From positions 1 through 5,360 of the forward strand of contig DAOVVF010000044.1 of the NCBI GenBank assembly GCA_030632225.1: a stretch of DNA of 5,360 nt. Direction: 5' to 3'. Below are positions 1 through 5,360 of the stretch, piece by piece. Under the pieces are notes generated by a model. It was not told the DNA's origin and did no database searches. It worked only from the letters and a program-made list of their open reading frames with translations. The position numbers were made by a program, and so were the translations under genes. Source of the DNA: Candidatus Parcubacteria bacterium. Its GTDB lineage: Bacteria; Patescibacteriota; Patescibacteriia; UBA1558; GWA2-36-10. Within the stretch, counting starts at the first letter, position 1. Every line of letters begins with the position of its first letter.

Positions 1-222
1 AGCACCATATTCATAAAGGGCTTTAATATATTCTCCTATTGAATCTCCTGTTATAGTAACTGGTGTATTAAGTTTAAAAGGAGAACCAGGTATGGCTATA
101 TTTGGTGTAAATTTAATACCATCCTGAGGATTGTAATCAATTGCAGCTACTACATTAAATACTAATAGTGTTCCTACTATAATTGTTAATAAAATACTAA
201 GTAGTGTCTTTTTATACTTCAT
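1..222 (-). CDS. Secreted T4SS pilin-like protein, N-terminal part (runs off the left edge)
   Basis: I translated this by hand from the ATG at 222-220; the frame stays open for 74 codons to the window edge. It starts with a classic export signal: basic MKYKK, then a hydrophobic stretch at about residues 7-25, and a plausible signal peptidase I site after VVAA (residue 27). The mature part carries FTPNIAIPGSPF (38-49) and ITGDSIGEYIKALYEYGA (57-74). From memory this resembles the pilin-like family of CPR bacteria (Pfam T4SS_pilin), in which an IGEYI..IY.Y motif is followed by two membrane helices; those helices would lie beyond the window. The likely role is the VirB2-like pilus or channel subunit. 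The start is one base after the stop of the propeller gene (TAATATG), implying translational coupling; I see no Shine-Dalgarno. Coding status and export are clear. The family call rests on motif memory and is moderately sure. Confidence 0.72.
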   Translation of the reverse strand, partial: MKYKKTLLSILLTIIVGTLLVFNVVAAIDYNPQDGIKFTPNIAIPGSPFKLNTPVTITGDSIGEYIKALYEYGA

Positions 223-223
223 A

Positions 224-1441
224 TTATTTTAATCTAATACTTTGTAATTTACCTGTGACTCTATCAGTAAAATATAGCAAAGAACCGTCAGGAGAAACTC
301 GTAAATCATAAGCGGTATAAGAACCACTGGCTCCTACTGGACTGGCTAATAATGTTTTAATACCACTATTTAAATCTACTTTGTAGAAATTATCAGGATA
401 ACCATCAGCTATTTCTGGATAAAGACCTGCCCCTCTTGGTAAACCTTGCGGTACAGCACAATAAAGAGTCTCACTACCACTAAAAGTACATTTCTCAGGC
501 CAGGTAGATACACTTAAAGAAACCTTTAAGTCTCCTAAAGAACTGGTCTGGCCTTGAGTTACCCAGAGATTAGGAGCATAATCTGTAGCTGAACTATATA
601 CACTATATAGTAAAGTATCTCCTTCTGGTGACCAACTTGAAGTAAAACCAGCTCCGCTTACTGTAAAAGATTTAAAATTTTCTCCATGCAGACCAATTGG
701 CAAAACTTCCTGCCTTTCAGCATCTATATAAGAAGTATATAGAGCTGCTACCTGATTATCAGGTGAAAAACCAACGTGAGTATTATGTGCTTGATCACCC
801 ATTGGCTCTATCAAAAACATACCAGAACCATCATCATTAGCAGCCACTAACCAATTATTATCTTCATTATCACCTATCCATTTAGCGGTTATCTGACTAC
901 CAATAGTATTAAAAGAAAATCCTTCCATTTCATGAGGTAGAGTAACTTGTTTACCAGTTTTAAAATTATATAAAATATTAGTACCGTCAGGATATTCTAG
1001 AATAGCTTTATCACCTCTATTAGCCCAAGTAACATCTTGAACTTGAAAAAATTTCTTGTCAGATAGTAATTCTATTTCACCATTTTCATTAATACGGTAA
1101 AATTGTTGTGCATCCTTATCATAATATTGCAAACCACCAATACCAGTAGTCACACCATCTACTGCTGATTCTGTAACTGGATTAACTGAAGTCAAACCTC
1201 CGCTAGCTACTGGTGATATTTCATCTTTAATATATTCTTCCCAAGGCAAACTATTAATAGTATCATTAGTATCTATAATACTAACATTACCAGCTCCAAT
1301 ATCTGGTACATTACCCGCATTAAAACCATCTGGTCTAAGCTCTATTGGTACTGATCTAAAGAAAACCCAGTACAAAGCAAAACCTAACACTAATACAAAG
1401 AGTATAAAGCCAATAACTATTAATACTTTTCTATTATCCAT
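224..1441 (-). CDS. Membrane-anchored WD40/TolB-like beta-propeller protein of the T4SS operon
   Basis: A 405-residue protein with a short basic N-terminus (MDNRK), one membrane helix at about residues 6-28, a Gly/Ser/Asn/Thr/Pro-rich linker (about 31-100) and then a repeat domain to the C-terminus. The repeats carry the WD40-like/PD40 signature of hydrophobic strand, S-P-[DE]-G/N turn, next strand: VTWANRGDKAILEY (137-150), VGFSPDNQVAALYT (223-236), SSWSPEGDTLLYSV (268-281), TFSGSETLYCAV (319-330) and LRVSPDGSLLYFTD (380-393). About 45-60 residues separate successive copies, as expected for propeller blades. The topology implied is cytoplasmic N-terminus with the propeller outside the membrane. 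The only two cysteines, C318 and C328, flank one blade turn. It lies 18 nt after the NTF2-like gene and 1 nt before the pilin gene. It may be a scaffold, pilus-assembly or contact protein; TolB-type propellers usually bind other proteins. No catalytic residues are recognised. The fold is fairly sure, the role is not. Confidence 0.8.
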   Translation of the reverse strand: MDNRKVLIVIGFILFVLVLGFALYWVFFRSVPIELRPDGFNAGNVPDIGAGNVSIIDTNDTINSLPWEEYIKDEISPVASGGLTSVNPVTESAVDGVTTGIGGLQYYDKDAQQFYRINENGEIELLSDKKFFQVQDVTWANRGDKAILEYPDGTNILYNFKTGKQVTLPHEMEGFSFNTIGSQITAKWIGDNEDNNWLVAANDDGSGMFLIEPMGDQAHNTHVGFSPDNQVAALYTSYIDAERQEVLPIGLHGENFKSFTVSGAGFTSSWSPEGDTLLYSVYSSATDYAPNLWVTQGQTSSLGDLKVSLSVSTWPEKCTFSGSETLYCAVPQGLPRGAGLYPEIADGYPDNFYKVDLNSGIKTLLASPVGASGSYTAYDLRVSPDGSLLYFTDRVTGKLQSIRLK

Positions 1442-1459
1442 ATTCTATTTTTATTTTAA

Positions 1460-2011
1460 TTAATCTTCCTGCCAAGTAACTCTATCAACTAACCATTGAT
1501 CACCAGCTGCTACTAACCAAAGCTCTATGTCTTGATAGTAAACAGTCTCCTTTAAATCCTTATCAATAGCTATTCGTTGTGTGCCAACTAATACCCTAGC
1601 TTGTCCTCCTCCTAAGGATATTATTTCAGCTGATAGAGCTTTGGTAGTTACACCATTAAATTCCTCTGCATTGTCTATGGTAATACTATTCAAGTAGCCT
1701 TTCATCCGACTAGTACTTAATGGTTCTAACTCTGCTAGATTGTAGCCCTGGCTATCTGTAGACCATGAGCCAAAACGAGCCGCAAAATTCTTAGCTAGAT
1801 TAATAGCATTAAACTCTGTACTGGTTTGTGAAGGCTCTACAGACTTGTACTCTAAATTAGCAGAAGGTGGAATAAATTCAGGCTGTTCATTAGTAGCTGG
1901 AGTACCTGGTCCTAATCTATCACTTAAACTCCAAATTAATAGGAAGATACCTATAATAACTAAAACAATAATAGATATTATAATAATCTTTTTTCTTTTG
2001 GCTTTGTCCAT
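1460..2011 (-). CDS. Single-pass membrane protein with probable NTF2-like (VirB8/TcpC-type) outer domain
   Basis: A 183-residue protein: a basic start (MDKAKRKK), a very Ile/Val-rich membrane helix at about residues 9-28, a Pro/Glu/Ser/Thr-rich linker (about 33-65) and a compact domain (about 66-183). That domain begins with a helix (EFNAINLAKNFAARFGSW), continues through a Y.LAELEPLSTSRMKGYL segment, and ends in alternating strands, ARVLVGTQRIAID, YYQDIELWLVAAG and QWLVDRVTW. This helix-then-sheet order, with a closing GDQWLVD..W strand, is what NTF2-like domains look like, including VirB8 and TcpC/PrgL of type IV secretion systems. The call is by pattern, without alignment. It starts 2 nt after the VirB4 stop (TAA-AT-ATG), the position prgL takes downstream of virB4-like genes in Gram-positive conjugation operons. 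If right, it is a bitopic scaffold linking VirB4 and PrgI to the exterior parts. The coding call is near certain; the VirB8 role is an inference. Confidence 0.85.
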   Translation of the reverse strand: MDKAKRKKIIIISIIVLVIIGIFLLIWSLSDRLGPGTPATNEQPEFIPPSANLEYKSVEPSQTSTEFNAINLAKNFAARFGSWSTDSQGYNLAELEPLSTSRMKGYLNSITIDNAEEFNGVTTKALSAEIISLGGGQARVLVGTQRIAIDKDLKETVYYQDIELWLVAAGDQWLVDRVTWQED

Positions 2012-2013
2012 AT

Positions 2014-3999
2014 TTATTTATTAATTGTTTGACTATCTGGTTGAGTTTCAGCAGTTGCCACTGTTTCTTTAACAGATTCTTCTGTAGCACTTTGTTCTCC
2101 TTGTGTGTCTGCTTCAGCTATCATAGCTTCTTCAAACTCTTTCTTAGCCTCCTCTATTTCTAATAACTGTCTTGGATCAGAAGTAATAATCTGATGTTCA
2201 GCATAAGAGGCTTGTACTTTAATAGCGGCATGCTTAGAACCAGCAAAGAATATACCTTCACCAATAGCTGATTCTAGTAAGAGATATTTTTCTCCTTCAG
2301 TTAACATAAAAGTATTTTGAATCAAGCTAATAGCAGCTGGTGATTGTTTTAACAATAACTGCATAGAAGAATTAGTAACAATAGCATTACCATAAGGTGA
2401 AGTTAAAAAATCATTAACATCCTGGGTAATAGTAGTAACTCCTAAATAATATTTACGGCAACGTTTAACTAGGGCAAACATAAATTTAGCACTATCTTCA
2501 TGCCTCATCATAATCCAGGCTTCATCAACTACTAACATTCTTCTCTTCATTTCAGATCTAATAATATTCCAGATATAGTTAACCACTATATACATAGCAA
2601 TTGGCCTTAACTCATCTTCTAAGTCTCTGATACTAAAGATAATTAACTGATTATCTACCTTAATATTAGTTGGACTGTTGAATAATCCTGAAAAAGTACC
2701 TTCAGTATATTTCTTAACACGTAAGGCCATATCTTCACCACCTTCCATATTTAACAAGATCTCTTCTAAGTCAGACATTAAGGGTGGATCTACTTTTGAA
2801 AGGTCAGATTCTGGAGTAATATCTTTTTTAGCATAAGTTTCTAACAAGGCTCTGTCTAACAAAGAATCTTCAGCATTGGTAATCTCACCAATCATTAATC
2901 TAATTAAGCCTTTAAGAGTAATGACAGCGCTTCTTAGAATATCTTCTGCTTTAGTATCTCCACCAATACCTCTTGGCAGATCAAAAGGATTAAGTTTAGA
3001 TTCTGAATTTAAAGAAACATTAATATATGAACCTCCAACAGCCTCTGAAAGATGTTGATATTCATTTTCCGGATCAATGATAATAACATCTGTACCAAGC
3101 ATCAACGATCTTAATACTTCTAATTTAATAGCATAACTTTTACCAGCACCAGAAGTAGCAAAAACTACCATATTAGCATTCTGTAAACTAAATCTATCAA
3201 ATAATATTAAACTATTATTATGCCTGTTAATACCATATAATATACCTTCTTCTGAAGTAAGCTCTGAAGAAACAAAAGGAAAAGAAGAAGCAATTGGTGA
3301 GCTATTCATATTAGTAGAAATCATTAGCTCATCATTGCCTAAAGGCAAAGTAGAATTAAAGCCTTGTTCAGCTTGAAAAAGAGCACGACGAGAATAGATT
3401 AACTGCATACCTAATAGGTTTTCAACCTGATCACTAGCTAATTCTAATTCCTCTTTTTCTTTAGAATAGATAGTTACATACAAAGCAAATTGAAAAAACT
3501 TTTCAGTACCCTGACTTAAACCATCACGTAAAGATTCTATGTCACGTAAAGCTGTTTCCGCAATTGGATCACGTGGAGCACCTTTTTCATGATCAGCCAT
3601 AATCTGAGCTTCCATGGTACCCACCTTATTCCTTAATTGCTTCAATACCATAGCTATGTCTATTGGATAAAAGAACATAGCTACATCTAGAGTCATACTT
3701 TCGTTTATAATCGGAGCAAACCAGCCAATGGTTACATAACGAGGATAAGTCATTACAAATATTGTTCTAACAAAAAGATCATTTAATTGCAAGAATCTGC
3801 TATCAATCCTTAAAGAAGCTGGAGCTATTAAATCTTTAACAGAAACAACACCTTCTCGAAAAACTTTTTCTGCCTCTAATAATTCTTTCTGCTTAGTTAC
3901 ATCCTGTTTAGCCGCTTCTTTATTCTTAGGTGACTCTTCTTTACTTTCATCAAGCTTTCCTTTGGCTACTTGTTTTTTAAGTTTGTAAGCTTTAAACAT
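2014..3999 (-). CDS. virB4: VirB4-family type IV secretion ATPase
   Basis: A 661-residue cytoplasmic ATPase that would power assembly or transport in a type IV secretion machine. Residues 1-45 are a Lys/Glu-rich extension; about 46-275 match the VirB4 N-domain (FLQLNDLFVRTIFVMTYPRY, then VAMFFYPIDI and FALYVTIYSKEKEEL). The RecA-like motor follows: Walker A ATSGAGKS (281-288, K287), IIIDPENEY (306-314), a helical insertion (about 350-440), Walker B MLVVDEAW (488-495, D492 and E493), and a TTITQDVNDFL segment (522-532) with the conserved Gln of motif III type. The first Walker A glycine is Ala281, but the essential GKS is intact. The tail after about 610 is acidic and low in complexity. The size fits VirB4 proteins (600-850 residues). 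The start lies 4 nt after the TraC-like stop, with a weak AAGGG 12 nt upstream; coupling supports this start over Met83. No key residue is missing, so it should be active. Confidence 0.95.
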   Translation of the reverse strand: MFKAYKLKKQVAKGKLDESKEESPKNKEAAKQDVTKQKELLEAEKVFREGVVSVKDLIAPASLRIDSRFLQLNDLFVRTIFVMTYPRYVTIGWFAPIINESMTLDVAMFFYPIDIAMVLKQLRNKVGTMEAQIMADHEKGAPRDPIAETALRDIESLRDGLSQGTEKFFQFALYVTIYSKEKEELELASDQVENLLGMQLIYSRRALFQAEQGFNSTLPLGNDELMISTNMNSSPIASSFPFVSSELTSEEGILYGINRHNNSLILFDRFSLQNANMVVFATSGAGKSYAIKLEVLRSLMLGTDVIIIDPENEYQHLSEAVGGSYINVSLNSESKLNPFDLPRGIGGDTKAEDILRSAVITLKGLIRLMIGEITNAEDSLLDRALLETYAKKDITPESDLSKVDPPLMSDLEEILLNMEGGEDMALRVKKYTEGTFSGLFNSPTNIKVDNQLIIFSIRDLEDELRPIAMYIVVNYIWNIIRSEMKRRMLVVDEAWIMMRHEDSAKFMFALVKRCRKYYLGVTTITQDVNDFLTSPYGNAIVTNSSMQLLLKQSPAAISLIQNTFMLTEGEKYLLLESAIGEGIFFAGSKHAAIKVQASYAEHQIITSDPRQLLEIEEAKKEFEEAMIAEADTQGEQSATEESVKETVATAETQPDSQTINK

Positions 4000-4003
4000 T
4001 ATG

Positions 4004-4681
4004 TTATTCTACCCTTAATTTATTAACGTTTTCCATAGGTTCTCTTTGAAATAGATCTGGATTGTAACTATTATAATATAATTCAATTAGAGCTTGCGTA
4101 TTAAGACGCTGATTAGCTAAACCTAAACTAGATAAACCGCCTGAGATAAAATTACATCGTTTAGTTAATTGAACGCTAAATTCTTCAAAACGCTTACGAC
4201 TTAATTTAACAGCTTTGGCTGGAGCAAATACTGAAGCAAATCTATCTCTAAAACCTCTTTTTTTGTCGCTAACTGGACTATATGGAATAGTCATGTAGAA
4301 CTTCTTGCTCATTATTTTCTCTAAAGTCAATAGTTCTTTGATAAACTGGAGATAATCAGCAGTTTGCATTCTTAATAGTTCATTAGTCTGCTCTTTTTCC
4401 ACTTTTTTAATTCTGTCCATATAATCATCAATATTTAAAGGTCTAGATTGAATAACTATTTGTAAAGGATGATCTAGAGTATTTAAAAAGCTAATATAAC
4501 CACCAATGATAGCCCTTTGTTCGTCTTCTGACTTTAAATCAAAATTAATAGAAGAAACTAACAATACTCCTCTAACTGTACCATCGTTTAATATAACTGC
4601 ATCATCTCTTATTTCAGCAACATCTAAATATTTTTGAGTTGAAGTCTTTGGTTTGTTACCAGCTAATTTCTTATTTTTCAT
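4004..4681 (-). CDS. Standalone TraC-like domain protein, VirB4 partner
   Basis: A 225-residue protein with no membrane segment. It has a basic N-terminus (KNKKLAGNKPK), then a pattern I recognise from the TraC-like domain found next to PrgI and VirB4 in CPR and Gram-positive systems: STQKYLDVAEIRDDAVILND (14-33), RGVLLVSSINFDLKSEDEQ (37-55), GGYISFLNTLDHPLQIVIQS (60-79) and RPLNIDDYM. A charged helical middle (about 85-125) follows, and ALIELYYNSYNPDLFQ (197-212) near the end is typical of VirB4 N-terminal regions. It overlaps prgI by 11 nt (ATG within GATGAAAAATAA) and ends 4 nt before virB4, so the three products are probably made in step. The likely role is a cytoplasmic adaptor joining VirB4 to the membrane complex. 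It lacks Walker motifs, so it has no ATPase of its own. It could instead be a split-off part of VirB4, but the VirB4 here still has its own N-domain. The boundary stop is TAA, not a recodable TGA. Confidence 0.85.
   Translation of the reverse strand: MKNKKLAGNKPKTSTQKYLDVAEIRDDAVILNDGTVRGVLLVSSINFDLKSEDEQRAIIGGYISFLNTLDHPLQIVIQSRPLNIDDYMDRIKKVEKEQTNELLRMQTADYLQFIKELLTLEKIMSKKFYMTIPYSPVSDKKRGFRDRFASVFAPAKAVKLSRKRFEEFSVQLTKRCNFISGGLSSLGLANQRLNTQALIELYYNSYNPDLFQREPMENVNKLRVE
4012..4016 (-). promoter_or_regulatory. Weak candidate ribosome binding site for virB4
   Basis: On the minus strand AAGGG is followed by 12 nt and then the virB4 ATG at 3999. It lies inside the last codons of the TraC-like gene. 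The spacing is longer than the usual 5-9 nt, so it may be fortuitous. It and the AGGAAG before prgI are the only purine-rich cores I found near the starts in this window. Confidence 0.3.
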
Positions 4682-5141
4682 CTTTAATATTATAATCTAA
4701 ATTATTAATTTTATTGGCTTCAGCTTCACCTTTATATACTCCTCCTGTATCAATTATTAGGGATAGCTCTGATAATTTCTTACTAGGTAAAAAAGTTTTT
4801 TTAGGTGGCAATTCATCCTCTTCTTCTTCTTTTAATTCTTCTTCTTTTAATTCTATATATTGTTTAAGCCAGACTCTAAGAGGTGGTTTTTTAAAAGTTT
4901 GAACAATATTTAAAGCAAATAAATGAAAAGGTGCTCCATTAACTCTGTAAAAGGCAAAAAGAACAACTAAAGCTAAAATAATTATTGTTTCTAAAAGAAA
5001 TAATCCAAAATCAGATAATTTGTAACTAATAAATATGAATAATGCTCCAACTAGAACAATAACAAACTGTCTGACTGTTATTGGCCCCCAGATTTTATCT
5101 TCCGCATCTATAAATTGTGGTACGATAAATCTATTTTCCAT
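4671..5141 (-). CDS. prgI: PrgI-family (VirB3-like) inner membrane protein
   Basis: A 156-residue protein with the hallmark PrgI start: FIVPQFIDAEDKIWGPITVRQF (residues 5-26 span this motif), then two adjoining membrane helices at about 25-40 and 46-65, and a short amphipathic stretch, NGAPFHLFALNIVQTFKKPP (68-87). PrgI-family proteins take the VirB3 position in Gram-positive and CPR type IV systems: small two-pass proteins that anchor the VirB4 ATPase to the membrane. The C-terminal half is cytoplasmic by prediction. It begins with an acidic run, ELKEEELKEEEEDE (97-110), coded partly by a perfect 15-bp tandem repeat, then a basic PPKKTFLPSKK segment and a KLSELSLIIDTGG motif (122-134). The start is 3 nt after the upstream gene's stop. 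AGGAAG lies at 5162-5157, 15 nt upstream, too far for an ideal ribosome site, so coupling is likely. At 156 residues it is somewhat longer than a minimal PrgI because of this tail. Confidence 0.92.
   Translation of the reverse strand: MENRFIVPQFIDAEDKIWGPITVRQFVIVLVGALFIFISYKLSDFGLFLLETIIILALVVLFAFYRVNGAPFHLFALNIVQTFKKPPLRVWLKQYIELKEEELKEEEEDELPPKKTFLPSKKLSELSLIIDTGGVYKGEAEANKINNLDYNIKDEK
4822..4851. repeat. Perfect 15-bp tandem duplication inside prgI
   Basis: The unit TCTTCTTCTTTTAAT occurs twice back to back (4822-4836 and 4837-4851) and continues for three more bases. On the coding strand it gives two copies of the pentapeptide ELKEE in the acidic linker of PrgI. Because 15 is a multiple of three, gain or loss of a copy would lengthen or shorten the acidic run without breaking the frame. 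The repeat probably arose by slippage. Confidence 0.9.
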
Positions 5142-5144
5142 AAA

Positions 5145-5360
5145 TTAAAATCTTAGCTTCCTATTTAAATCTGAAATTGATTCAAATTCTTCAAAACTTA
5201 AAGTCTTCTTACTTTGTTTTTCATAATCAGCAATTAATTCTTTAACTTCTTTTTTCTGATGCATACTTTCTAGACCTAATTCTAAATATATTTTATATGT
5301 TTCACTTTTACGCCAAGCTTCAATACCTTGTGCTTTTTTAGTAAAAGAATCATGTTCTAA
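5145..5360 (-). CDS. C-terminal end of an unrecognised gene upstream of prgI (enters from the right edge)
   Basis: Hand translation of the minus strand from the right edge gives 71 codons open from 5360 to a TAA at 5147-5145. The frame ends 3 nt before the prgI start, and its codon use (AT-rich, many Lys and Glu) matches its neighbours, so I take it as real coding sequence. The visible part is charged and looks helical: KKAQGIEAWRKSETYKIYLE, then HQKKEVKELIADYEKQSKKT and LSFEEFESISDLNRKLRF at the end. There is no membrane segment or motif I can name. By position, the gene before prgI in Gram-positive and CPR type IV clusters is often a VirB6/PrgH-like polytopic channel protein. If so, this would be its cytoplasmic tail, but the sequence here does not show it. 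A soluble coiled-coil protein is equally possible. The start lies outside the window. Confidence 0.72.
   Translation of the reverse strand, partial: LEHDSFTKKAQGIEAWRKSETYKIYLELGLESMHQKKEVKELIADYEKQSKKTLSFEEFESISDLNRKLRF

Noticed and set aside
594..742. Two perfect inverted repeats with the same arms (CTATATA/TATATAG at 594-610 with a 3-nt loop and 724-742 with a 5-nt loop).
   Set aside because: Both fall in the coding sequence of equivalent propeller strands (LLYSVYSS and ALYTSYIDA), are pure AT-type stems of low stability, and are explained by Tyr and Ile codons in an AT-rich gene.
2876..3058. Plus-strand open frame of 60 codons opposite virB4.
   Set aside because: It lies wholly inside the strongly supported virB4 gene, between and around its conserved motifs, and shows no protein features; it is an antisense shadow.
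3999..4004. Possibility that virB4 is broken by a sequencing error or a recoded stop between the TraC-like and ATPase parts.
   Set aside because: The stop is TAA, the ATPase has its own ATG 4 nt later and its own N-domain, and the two-gene arrangement fits the known TraC-like/VirB4 pairing.
4689..4694. TATAAT on the minus strand 7 nt before the TraC-like start, resembling a -10 box for an internal promoter.
   Set aside because: It codes for part of PrgI (DYNI), there is no TTGACA-like -35 at 16-18 bp spacing, and such hexamers are expected by chance at this AT content.
4789..4802. A6-G-T7 tract that could look like a short terminator or slippage site.
   Set aside because: It lacks a GC-rich stem, lies inside prgI, and the reading frame is intact through it (PKKTFLPSK).
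4714..4902. Plus-strand open frame of 62 codons with a serine run.
   Set aside because: The serine run is just the complement of the Glu-rich repeat in prgI; no independent coding evidence.
1..5360. Search for tRNA or rRNA genes, CRISPR arrays, insertion sequences and attachment sites.
   Set aside because: The window is filled with coding sequence from edge to edge; no cloverleaf, spaced repeats, transposase motifs or terminal inverted repeats were seen by eye.

Overview
The window is a compact run of seven genes, all on the minus strand, with almost no intergenic DNA. The base composition is AT-rich, roughly one third G+C by eye. The proteins are rich in Lys, Ile and Asn, all six visible stop codons are TAA, and most starts lack a good Shine-Dalgarno. 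These features, together with the protein families, best fit a bacterium of the Candidate Phyla Radiation (Patescibacteria). That assignment is an inference from gene content and style; no marker gene is present.

In the direction of transcription (right to left) the layout is: the C-terminal 71 codons of an unrecognised gene entering from the right edge (5360-5145); a PrgI-family membrane protein (5141-4671); a standalone TraC-like protein (4681-4004); a VirB4-type ATPase with intact Walker motifs (3999-2014); a small single-pass protein with a probable NTF2-like/VirB8-like outer domain (2011-1460); a single-pass protein with a WD40/TolB-like beta-propeller outside the membrane (1441-224); and the N-terminal 74 codons of a secreted protein that looks like the CPR type IV secretion pilin family (222-1). 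Gaps are 3, -11, 4, 2, 18 and 1 nt, so this is almost certainly one polycistronic, translationally coupled unit. Its promoter and terminator both lie outside the window.

Together these genes look like the core of a minimal, single-membrane type IV secretion (T4SS) apparatus. VirB4 supplies ATP-driven energy, PrgI (VirB3-like) and the TraC-like protein are its membrane and cytoplasmic partners, the NTF2-like protein would be the VirB8-like scaffold, and the last gene the pilin. The order PrgI, VirB4, VirB8-like parallels prgI-prgJ-prgL of Gram-positive conjugation systems such as pCF10. In that order the truncated gene sits where a VirB6-like channel protein (PrgH) would be. The beta-propeller protein is the non-canonical member. 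No relaxase, VirD4 coupling ATPase or VirB1-like hydrolase is visible, so the substrate (DNA, protein, or none, as in a pilus or uptake device) cannot be told from this window.
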